Shown: positions 15,547-22,565 of the stretch, piece after piece | Position numbering within the stretch: position 1 is the first letter of the stretch | How the letters are laid out: each line of letters starts with the position of its first letter | Assembly: GCA_963803245.1 (NCBI GenBank) | Contig: CAWDLI010000010.1 | Span: 1 to 64,000, forward strand | DNA from: JACVRW01 sp963803245 | GTDB lineage: Bacteria > Actinomycetota > Thermoleophilia > Solirubrobacterales > Thermoleophilaceae | Length of the DNA stretch: 64,000 nt | Direction: 5' to 3' | The notes under the pieces: model-generated | What the model saw: only the letters and a program-made list of their open reading frames with translations | Told to the model about the DNA's origin: nothing | The model's database searches: none | Program-made: the position numbers and the translations under genes

Positions 15547-17736
15547 CTAAGGCCGCGCGCAGCCCGCGCCGCGACGGGCCACCACGTCCTGCAGGCGGAT
15601 GTCGCGCGAGGAGCTCCCCACCAGCACCCGATAGCAGCCGGGCGCCACTCGCCAGCGGTTCCGTTCCGCGTCCCAGAACGAGAAGTCGCGGTCCTCGAGC
15701 ACGAAGGTCAGGTCGCGGCTGCGCCCGCTCGGGATCTCCACCCTGCGGAAGCGCTTGAGCGCCTTGGGCGGCTGCACGACGCCGGGCGTGGGCCGCGGGA
15801 GGCCGAGATAGAGCTGGACGACCTCGGCGCCCTTGCGCGGGCCCACGTTCGCCACCCTCAGGCTCACGCGCACGCGAGCGGCGCCGCCGGGCGAGGCGCC
15901 GCGTAGCTCGCGGACCGCCAGGTCGCGGTAGTGGAAGCTCGTGTACGAGAGCCCGTGGCCGAACGGGTAGAGCGGCTTGATGCCGCGCCGGTCATACCAG
16001 CGATACCCGACCAGCACGCCCTCGGAGTAGACGGCGCGGCCCTCGATGCCGGGGAACTGCCTCTTCGTGCGCGCCGGCACGTCGCCGAGGGCGCGCGGAT
16101 AGGTCACGGGGAGCTTGCCGGACGGGTTGACCTTGCCGAGGAGCACGTCGGCGATCGCGTTGCCGCCCTCCTCGCCGGGCCACCACGCCTCCACGATCGC
16201 CCCCACCCGGCGGGCCCACGGCATCGTGACCGGGCCGGGTGACTGGAGCACGACCACCGTCCGCGGGTTCGCGGCGGCCACCGCGCGGATGAGACGGTTC
16301 TGGAGCGGCGGCTTCGGAGCGCAGTCGAGGTCGATGCAGGGGCGGTCCGAGAACTCCCCGGACAGCACGTCGGGCGCGGCCGCCACCACCGCCACGTCTG
16401 CCCGGCGGGCGACCCGCACGGCACGCTCGCGGTCGCTGCCGTCGTCGTAGCGCACCTGGAAGCGTCCGCGCGCCGCGCGCTTCAGGCCCTGGAGGGCGGT
16501 GACCGAATAGAACGGCGCGACGCCGCCGCTCGACGCCGCGTTCGGGCGCTGGTACGCGTTCGCCGACTTGCCGATCACGGCCACCGAGTCGAGCCGGCGC
16601 GCGTTCAGCGGCAGCAGCGAGCGGCGGTTGCGGAGCAGCACGATGGCGCGGTTCTCGACCAGCCGGGCCACCCGTCCGTGGCGCTTGACCGGGATCGCTC
16701 CGTCGCGCGGATAGGCCGCCCGGTCGAACACCCCGAAGCGGAACATCACGCGCAGATACCGGCGCACCAGATCGTCGATCGTGGCGGTGGTGAGGCGGCC
16801 CTGCGCGATCGCGGCACGCAGCAGCGACGGCTCGTAGTACTGCGGCTGCGGGAGAGCCAGGCTCTGGCCGGCCAGCGCCGAGCCGACGGTGTCGCCGCCG
16901 GCGAAGAAGTCCGAGAGCACGAAGCCGTCGAAGCCGAAGGAACTGAACAGCGTGTCCCGGATGAGCGGGCGGTTGGCACCCATGTAGGCGCCGTTCACCT
17001 TGTTGTAGGCGGTCATCACCGTGCCGACGTGCGCGCGCTTCACCGCTGCCTCGAAATGCGGGAGGTAGATCTCCCGCAGCGTGCGCTCGTCGATGATCTC
17101 GTCGACGGTGAAGCGACCGGTCTCCTGGTTGTTCGCGGCGTAGTGCTTGACGTCGCCGATCACGCCGGCGCCCTGCAGGGCGCGGATCCAGGCGACCGCG
17201 AAGTCGCTCAGCAGCCGCGGGTCCTCGCCGTAGCTCTCGAAGGTGCGCCCACCGCGCGGGTCGCGCACGAGATTGACGGTCGGTCCGAGCACGAGGTCGT
17301 GGCCGCGCGCCTTGGCCTCTGCCGCGATCACGCGCGCGTAGCGGGCCGCCAGGTCGAGGTCGAAGCTCGCCCCGAGCGCCAGCGGAGCGGGCAGCGCGGT
17401 GGCCGGCCTGCTCTCGGGCCCGATCCCCTGCCTGATGCCGCCCGGACCGTCGTTCACGGTCAGCGGGGGCACGTCGAGGCGCGCGATGCCGTTGACGGTG
17501 CTCGAGCTGGTCTCGGGGTGGAGTATCCCGTCCACGTCCCCGCCCATGAGCTCGAGCTTCTCGTCGAGCGTGAGCTGCGGGAGCAGCAGCCCCGCCCGCG
17601 CGTCGGCGGACTTCGAGCGGTCGCACCAGGGATGGTCGCCACAGCGACCGGCAGCCTGGGCCCCCACCGGGAGCGCGAAAGTGGCCGCGACCGCAACGAG
17701 GGTCGCCGCACGCCAGCTCATCCTCACGGGCTGCAC
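15547..17736 (-). CDS. Secreted glycoside hydrolase family 3 beta-glucosidase
   Basis: The exported enzyme of about 729 residues hydrolyses terminal beta-linked sugars. A signal peptide (ATLVAVAATFALPVGAQAAG, residues 11-30) precedes the GH3 (alpha/beta)8 domain: LTVNDGPGGIRQ, GPTVNLVRDPRGGRTFESYG, KHYAANNQE (197-205) and the nucleophile region GFVLSDFF with Asp276 (family usually SDW). The alpha/beta sandwich follows (VAVIGKSANAYQRPN, VVVLQSPGPVTMPWA) and then a C-terminal fibronectin III-like domain (GAEVVQLYLGLPRP). Possible starts are GTG 17736, GTG 17727 and ATG 17721; none has a strong ribosome site. It probably acts outside the cell on plant glucosides or oligosaccharides. Confidence 0.93.
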   Translation of the reverse strand: MQPVRMSWRAATLVAVAATFALPVGAQAAGRCGDHPWCDRSKSADARAGLLLPQLTLDEKLELMGGDVDGILHPETSSSTVNGIARLDVPPLTVNDGPGGIRQGIGPESRPATALPAPLALGASFDLDLAARYARVIAAEAKARGHDLVLGPTVNLVRDPRGGRTFESYGEDPRLLSDFAVAWIRALQGAGVIGDVKHYAANNQETGRFTVDEIIDERTLREIYLPHFEAAVKRAHVGTVMTAYNKVNGAYMGANRPLIRDTLFSSFGFDGFVLSDFFAGGDTVGSALAGQSLALPQPQYYEPSLLRAAIAQGRLTTATIDDLVRRYLRVMFRFGVFDRAAYPRDGAIPVKRHGRVARLVENRAIVLLRNRRSLLPLNARRLDSVAVIGKSANAYQRPNAASSGGVAPFYSVTALQGLKRAARGRFQVRYDDGSDRERAVRVARRADVAVVAAAPDVLSGEFSDRPCIDLDCAPKPPLQNRLIRAVAAANPRTVVVLQSPGPVTMPWARRVGAIVEAWWPGEEGGNAIADVLLGKVNPSGKLPVTYPRALGDVPARTKRQFPGIEGRAVYSEGVLVGYRWYDRRGIKPLYPFGHGLSYTSFHYRDLAVRELRGASPGGAARVRVSLRVANVGPRKGAEVVQLYLGLPRPTPGVVQPPKALKRFRRVEIPSGRSRDLTFVLEDRDFSFWDAERNRWRVAPGCYRVLVGSSSRDIRLQDVVARRGAGCARP

Positions 17737-17775
17737 CCTAACCGGCCCGGATCGCGCGACCGGGCCCCGAAATGC

Positions 17776-18198
17776 TCAGCGCTCGTCGCGCGGTCCCTGC
17801 AGATGCTCCGTCGAGTCCTCCGCCGCCGCCTCGGGTGGCGCCTCCTCCCCCTCGGGGCGACGCTCGAAGCGGCGGGTGCGCTGCGGGGTCTCCTCGTCGG
17901 GGTCCACCTCGGCGGCCGCGTGCCGCCCCTCGGCCGCCTCGCGGCCGTGCTCCTCCGCGCGTGCCATGTCCTCGCGGGCGGCGGCCTCCTCGCGGCGGGC
18001 GCGCGCCATGCGCTCCTCCGCCTCCGCCCGTGCCTGCTCGGCCCGGGCGTCGTGGAAATCGGCCTCGCGCCTGACCTCCTCCGCGTGGATGCGCCGCTCG
18101 TCCATTCGCCTGGTCCGACCGCTCCCGGCCACGACGCCGAGTCCGATCAGGCCCATGAGCACCGCCACGACAATGACCACGATCACCAGAGCGTCCAT
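17776..18198 (-). CDS. Membrane-anchored coiled-coil protein, unknown
   Basis: The 140-residue protein has one N-terminal transmembrane helix (ALVIVVIVVAVLMGLIGLGV, residues 3-22), followed by a charged coiled coil rich in Arg, Glu and Ala (about residues 35-95, for example RREADFHDARAEQARAEAEE) and an acidic disordered tail. It should sit in the cytoplasmic membrane with the coil on the cytoplasmic side. The start is ATG 18198 with GGAGAC just upstream. Proteins of this shape are common in soil actinobacteria without assigned function. It lies 40 bases upstream of the GH3 start on the same strand, so joint transcription is possible. Confidence 0.7.
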   Translation of the reverse strand: MDALVIVVIVVAVLMGLIGLGVVAGSGRTRRMDERRIHAEEVRREADFHDARAEQARAEAEERMARARREEAAAREDMARAEEHGREAAEGRHAAAEVDPDEETPQRTRRFERRPEGEEAPPEAAAEDSTEHLQGPRDER

Positions 18199-18261
18199 CT
18201 GTCTCCTTTGTTACCTCAGACGAGTGGCCCTGCCCACTCTGGATGTGGCGGCGGGGGCAGC

Positions 18262-20388
18262 CTACCCGGAGCGGGTGACGCTATGGCCCTTCAATTCGCG
18301 CTTCAGCACCTTGCCGGTGGCGTTGCGCGGAAGCTCGTCCATGAACACGATCTCGCGCGGCACCTTGTAGCGAGCGAGATTGCGCTTCACGTGGTCCTTC
18401 AGGTCGTCCTCCGTCGTCTCCGCGCCCTGATCCAGCACGACGAACGCCCGCAGGCGCTGCCCGAAGTCCTTGTCCTCGACGCCGATCGCCGCGGCCTCGC
18501 AGACCGAGGGGTGGCGGGCCAGCGCATCCTCGATCTCTGCGGGGAAGACGTTCTCGCCCCCGGACACGATCATCTCGTCGTCGCGGCCCTCCACGAACAG
18601 CCGCCCGTCGGGGTCGAAGCGCCCTACGTCGCCGGTGGCCATGAGGCCGTCGATCACGTCCTTCGAGCCGCCGCCCGTGTACCCCTCGAAGAGCATCTCG
18701 TTGCCCACGAAGATGCGCCCGGTCTCGCCGGTCGGCGTGGGGTTGCCGCGCTCGTCGTAGAGACGGACGATCGTGCCTCGCGGCGGCGTGCCCGCCGTGC
18801 CCGGGGCGGCGCGCATGTGCGCCGGCGTGGCGATCGACGCCCAGGCCACCTCGGTCGAGCCGTAGAGGTTGTAGAGGTTGTCGCCGAACTCGTTCATCCA
18901 CTCGGTGGCGAGATCGCCGGGCAGCGCCGAGCCGCTCGCGGCCACCACCTTCAGCGACGAGACGTCGTACTTGCGGCGCACGTCCTCGGGCAGCTCGAGG
19001 ATGCGCTGCATCATCACCGGCACCACCGCCAGCACCTCGGCGCGCGTGCGGGCCACCTCGGCCAGGCAGGCCTCCGGGTCGAACTTGCGGCGCAGTACGT
19101 AGGTGCTGCCGAGGATGAGCCCGAGCGTGTAGTGCGCGAAGCCCCAGGAGTGGAACAGCGGCGCGGCGATATGCACCGTCTGGCGCGTCCGCAGCGGGAT
19201 CCGGTCGAGCAGGGAGACGGCGGGGTCGAGCGTCTGCGGATTGCCGCGCGACGCCCCCTTCGGCGTGCCCGTGGTGCCGGACGTGAGGATGACCACGCGG
19301 CCCTCGCGTGAGGGCGCCACCACGTCGCGGCGCTCGCCATTCTCGATCAGCCCCTCGAGCGTCGGATCGGCGGTGCGCTCGGAGTCGTGCCAGGCCACGA
19401 AGCGCTTGCGCCGCTTGCCCGCCTCCGCGAGCAGGTCCGCGAACTCCTCGTCGTAGATGATCGCGACCGGCTTCTCGCGCTTGACGACCTCGGCCAGCTG
19501 GGGACCGGCGAAGGCGGTGTTGAGGTAGAGCGCGTCGCAGCCGAGCTTCGAGACCGCCACGGTCGACTCGATGAAGCCGCGGTGATTGCGGCACATGATC
19601 CCCACGGCGTCGCCCTCCTTGAGCCCCGCGTCCGAGAGGGCGTGGGCCAGGGCGTTGGTGCGCTGGTGCACCTCGCCGAACGTGAGCGTGCCGAGCTCGT
19701 CCACGATCATCGTCTCGTCGGGATAGCGGGCCGCCAGGGAGATCGTTCCGGCTGCCGGGCTGCGACCGAAGCGGGCCAGCGTGGTCAGCACCTTCACGAG
19801 CTTGTCCGGCCGGATCGGCCGGATCACGCCGGCCTCCGCCAGCACCTTCGCGCTACCGAGGGCGTACCCGATGCGGCCGGTTAGGCCCTTCCCTGGCTCG
19901 GCCAATTCCTTGTCTCCTCCTTCGAACTCACGTTGCAGGTTCTCGAGCGTCCGCTCGAAGTTGCGTCCGACCATCGGAGCGGACACGCGATCCGAGATCA
20001 TGCCCAAGACTCCGCCCGGGGCGTCGTAGGACAGCCGCAGCGTCACGCGGGTGCGCCCGTCCGAGGTCTCCCGGAGGCGCCAGCGCCCGCGCTGGTCGAT
20101 GCCGGTGACGTTGGTCCAGCTGAGGTCGCCCGGCTCGTCGAACTCGACCAGCTCGACGATCCCGCCCACGTCCGCCGACCCCACCTTCATGCGCATCGAG
20201 AAGCGCGAGCCGAGGCCGGGCTCCCGATCCGTGGCCGGCGGTCCCTGACCGTCCACGGGGTCGGCATGGCCCTTCGGATCGCAGCGGGTGATGCCGTCCA
20301 CGAAGCGCGGGTACGAGGCGGGGTCCCGCACCCGCTCCCAGATCAGGTCGCGGGGGGCGTCGATCGTGCGCGAGCGCTCGACTCGCAT
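18262..20388 (-). CDS. SRPBCC (START-like) domain joined to acyl-CoA synthetase
   Basis: One open frame of 708 residues joins two domains. Residues 1 to about 155 (MRVERSRTIDAPRDLIWERV, GLGSRFSMRMKVGSADVGG, WRLRETSDGRTRVTLRLSY) are an SRPBCC lipid-binding fold. The rest is an AMP-forming acyl-CoA ligase with TSGTTGTPKGASRG (P-loop), LYGSTEVAWAS, TGDVGRFDPDGRLFVEGRDD and the catalytic-lysine motif PRNATGKVLKREL. An internal AAGGAGGAG with TTG 19905 could also start a stand-alone 547-residue ligase of ordinary length. ATG 20388 overlaps the acyltransferase stop by one base. It is the third gene of a lipid operon and probably activates fatty acids. Confidence 0.87.
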   Translation of the reverse strand: MRVERSRTIDAPRDLIWERVRDPASYPRFVDGITRCDPKGHADPVDGQGPPATDREPGLGSRFSMRMKVGSADVGGIVELVEFDEPGDLSWTNVTGIDQRGRWRLRETSDGRTRVTLRLSYDAPGGVLGMISDRVSAPMVGRNFERTLENLQREFEGGDKELAEPGKGLTGRIGYALGSAKVLAEAGVIRPIRPDKLVKVLTTLARFGRSPAAGTISLAARYPDETMIVDELGTLTFGEVHQRTNALAHALSDAGLKEGDAVGIMCRNHRGFIESTVAVSKLGCDALYLNTAFAGPQLAEVVKREKPVAIIYDEEFADLLAEAGKRRKRFVAWHDSERTADPTLEGLIENGERRDVVAPSREGRVVILTSGTTGTPKGASRGNPQTLDPAVSLLDRIPLRTRQTVHIAAPLFHSWGFAHYTLGLILGSTYVLRRKFDPEACLAEVARTRAEVLAVVPVMMQRILELPEDVRRKYDVSSLKVVAASGSALPGDLATEWMNEFGDNLYNLYGSTEVAWASIATPAHMRAAPGTAGTPPRGTIVRLYDERGNPTPTGETGRIFVGNEMLFEGYTGGGSKDVIDGLMATGDVGRFDPDGRLFVEGRDDEMIVSGGENVFPAEIEDALARHPSVCEAAAIGVEDKDFGQRLRAFVVLDQGAETTEDDLKDHVKRNLARYKVPREIVFMDELPRNATGKVLKRELKGHSVTRSG
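19903..19921 (-). promoter_or_regulatory. Internal Shine-Dalgarno and TTG, possible second start
   Basis: Within the SRPBCC-ligase frame, AGGAGG (complement of 19916-19921, part of AAGGAGGAG) lies 10 bases before an in-frame TTG at 19905, exactly where stand-alone ligases of this family begin. It could allow separate synthesis of the ligase from the same mRNA, or mark a junction where a stop codon was lost. Confidence 0.5.
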
Positions 20389-21368
20389 CAGCCGAGCACG
20401 GGCAGGCGCCGTTCCGCCTGGAGTGCCGTGAGCGCCGCCTGCATGCGGCCGAGCACATCGTCGTAGACCTCGCCGAGGTCCGGGTCCTCGCCGAACTCCT
20501 CGCGCAGGTCGATCGGCTCGAGCACGTCGATCGTGATCTTCGCCGGCAGGGGCACGTGGCCGAGCATGTCGCCCACGTTCAGCACCCAGGGCAGCGCTAC
20601 GGAGATCGGCAACACCTTGAGCCGGAACATCTTGTCGAGCCGGAGCAGCCGCGCGAGCCCCTCGCCGCGGGTGAGGAAGAGCGCGGTCTCCTGGCCGCCG
20701 ACCGACACCACGGGGACGATCGGCACGTCGTGCTTCAGCGCGAGCCGCAGGAACCCCTTGCGACCGTCGAAGTCCACGCGCCCGGACTCCCAGGTCGGCC
20801 GGTGCACCTCGTAGTCGCCGCCCGGGTACACCAGCAGCGCCGCGCCGGACTCGAGCGCCTTCGCGGCGTTCGCGGGATTGGCTGCGACCGTGCCGTACTT
20901 GCGCAGGAAGCCCAGCCCGGGCATCGAGAGCACGAGGTTGTGGGCCAGCTGGTAGAAGCGGCGCTCGACGCCGAAGTAGGTGCTGAAGGCGAGCGTGAAC
21001 ACGCCCGTGTCGACGGTCAGGTTCCCGCCGGAGTGGTTGCCCACGAGCAGCACCGGACCGTGCTCGGGGATGCGCTCGAGGCCGCGCACCTCGGACCGGA
21101 AGTAGAGGCTCGAGAGCAGCCACAGACGCGGCAGCGTGTCGCGGATGTAGTCGGGGTCGCGCTCGTCGAGATCGGCGGTCGGCACGCGCCGCTGGGCCTG
21201 CTCGGCCACCGCTCCGATGGCGCGGCCGGCGGCTCCGGCAAGCGACGACACCAGGCTGACGGCGCCGGCCGCCGCGGTGGCGGGGCTGCTCGCCGGCTTC
21301 GCCTCGGGCGCCCCGCCGTTGCTGGATCCGCGGTGCGACCCGCGCCGGGAGGTGCCCGCGCTGCTCAC
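20388..21368 (-). CDS. Lysophospholipid/diacylglycerol acyltransferase family protein
   Basis: The 326-residue protein belongs to the PlsC/LPLAT superfamily, in the branch related to mono- and diacylglycerol acyltransferases. The acceptor motif is VLLVGNHSGGNLTVD, with the catalytic His; LLVYPGGDYEVHRPTW and PIVPVVSVGGQETALFLTRG are further conserved blocks. An Ala/Ser-rich, low-complexity N-terminus (about 55 residues) precedes the domain. GTG 21368 overlaps the patatin stop (GTGA); a longer start at 21407 would run into the patatin gene. Located between a patatin lipase and an acyl-CoA ligase, it likely re-esterifies lipids with acyl-CoA at the membrane. The acceptor is unknown. Confidence 0.87.
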   Translation of the reverse strand: MSSAGTSRRGSHRGSSNGGAPEAKPASSPATAAAGAVSLVSSLAGAAGRAIGAVAEQAQRRVPTADLDERDPDYIRDTLPRLWLLSSLYFRSEVRGLERIPEHGPVLLVGNHSGGNLTVDTGVFTLAFSTYFGVERRFYQLAHNLVLSMPGLGFLRKYGTVAANPANAAKALESGAALLVYPGGDYEVHRPTWESGRVDFDGRKGFLRLALKHDVPIVPVVSVGGQETALFLTRGEGLARLLRLDKMFRLKVLPISVALPWVLNVGDMLGHVPLPAKITIDVLEPIDLREEFGEDPDLGEVYDDVLGRMQAALTALQAERRLPVLG

Positions 21369-22432
21369 GCGGCCCTCCGCGCGGCGGCCGGACCGATCGC
21401 CGGCCACTCGGACGGCGGGCCGGCGGGCCGGGCGAGCTTGTATGGCTCGCCCTCGGGCAGGCCCTCAAGGCGGGCGCGCACGCTCGCCGAGCGCAGCTGC
21501 TCGGTCACCGTCTGCTCCGCCGTCGCGATGACCTCGTCGCGGCGGTCGGGGCTCATGAGGTTCCTCCCCATCGCGCGCAGGTCGGGCGCGGTGGGCTCGA
21601 TGAGCACCACCTTGGTGCCGTATCCGCGCACCTTGCGCGCCTCGTGCGTGAGCCGCCTGCGGTTGGCCGCGCGGCTCAGCTGCGACGGCCAGTCGAGCGG
21701 GTTGGCGGAGCGCGGATCGTCGATCGACGACAGCGGGTTGAGGCAGATGACGAGGTCGAGCCCGCGCCCGGCGAGCAGGTCGAGGTTCGACGCCGAGCAG
21801 ATGCCGCCGTCCACGTAGCGGCGGCCCCCGATGCGGACCGGGCGGTAGAAGCCGGGGATGGCACACGAGGCGGCGACGGCGTCGGCGATGTCCGCCGCCG
21901 GCGCGTCGGCCCTGCCGAAGGGCACGCGCTTGCCGCTGCCGTAGTCGCACGTGACGGCCCAGTAGTTGGGGTGCTCGACCCAGCGCCCGGGCACCGCCCG
22001 GCGCACCACGTCCTTGAGCGAGTCGGTGGAGATCACCCCCGCCGGGAGCCAGCCGGCCACAAGCGTGAGCGGCGGGTGGCGGAGCGGGTTCGAGAGCGCG
22101 GTGGCGGTCATGCGCAGCGAGCCCGGGCCGAGGCCGGGGAGACCCCGGTGCACCCGGAACACCGCCCCGGCGGCGCGGTCGGCCTCGGCGGCCGGACGGC
22201 CGTCGGCGTCGAGCACGCCGCTGAAGGTCTCGCCGCGCGAGTGGGCGACCATGAACCACGGCGGCACTCCGGCGGCCACGAGGGCCCCGACCATGGACCC
22301 GGCCGACGTGCCGACGACGAAGTCGGCGCTGCCCGGATCCCAGCTCGTCTCGCGGGCGAGCGCATTGAGGCCCCCGGTGAGCCACGCGCCGCCGAGCACG
22401 CCGCCCGCGCCGAGAACGAGCCCGACCTTCAT
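21365..22432 (-). CDS. Patatin-like phospholipase
   Basis: The 355-residue lipid acyl hydrolase uses a Ser-Asp dyad. Visible are the oxyanion motif GLVLGAGGVLGGAW (about residues 4-17), the nucleophile elbow GTSAGS with Ser43, and YVDGGICSASN with Asp208. It would release fatty acids from phospholipids or neutral lipids at the cytoplasmic face, supplying the downstream acyl-CoA ligase. It is the first gene of the operon patatin, acyltransferase, SRPBCC/ligase, with overlaps of 4 and 1 bases. The start is ATG 22432. The 133-bp gap upstream contains no recognised promoter. Confidence 0.92.
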   Translation of the reverse strand: MKVGLVLGAGGVLGGAWLTGGLNALARETSWDPGSADFVVGTSAGSMVGALVAAGVPPWFMVAHSRGETFSGVLDADGRPAAEADRAAGAVFRVHRGLPGLGPGSLRMTATALSNPLRHPPLTLVAGWLPAGVISTDSLKDVVRRAVPGRWVEHPNYWAVTCDYGSGKRVPFGRADAPAADIADAVAASCAIPGFYRPVRIGGRRYVDGGICSASNLDLLAGRGLDLVICLNPLSSIDDPRSANPLDWPSQLSRAANRRRLTHEARKVRGYGTKVVLIEPTAPDLRAMGRNLMSPDRRDEVIATAEQTVTEQLRSASVRARLEGLPEGEPYKLARPAGPPSEWPAIGPAAARRAA

Positions 22433-22565
22433 GACGGCTCGGCTGCCCGCTGGGGCGGTCGACGGAACGACGCGTATGCCGGATTCATGCGCTGTTCAAG
22501 CCTATTCGTCCACGACGGTGCGCCGTGCAACTTCATCGCCACGCGCTCCGGGCAGTGGCCTCCTG

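Noticed and set aside
16678..19311. Long open frame of 877 codons on the plus strand
   Set aside because: It is antisense to the GH3 glucosidase, the coiled-coil protein and the acyl-CoA ligase, all of which have recognisable motifs. Its translation is a low-complexity Arg/His/Gly-rich sequence, as expected from opposite-strand GC-rich codons.
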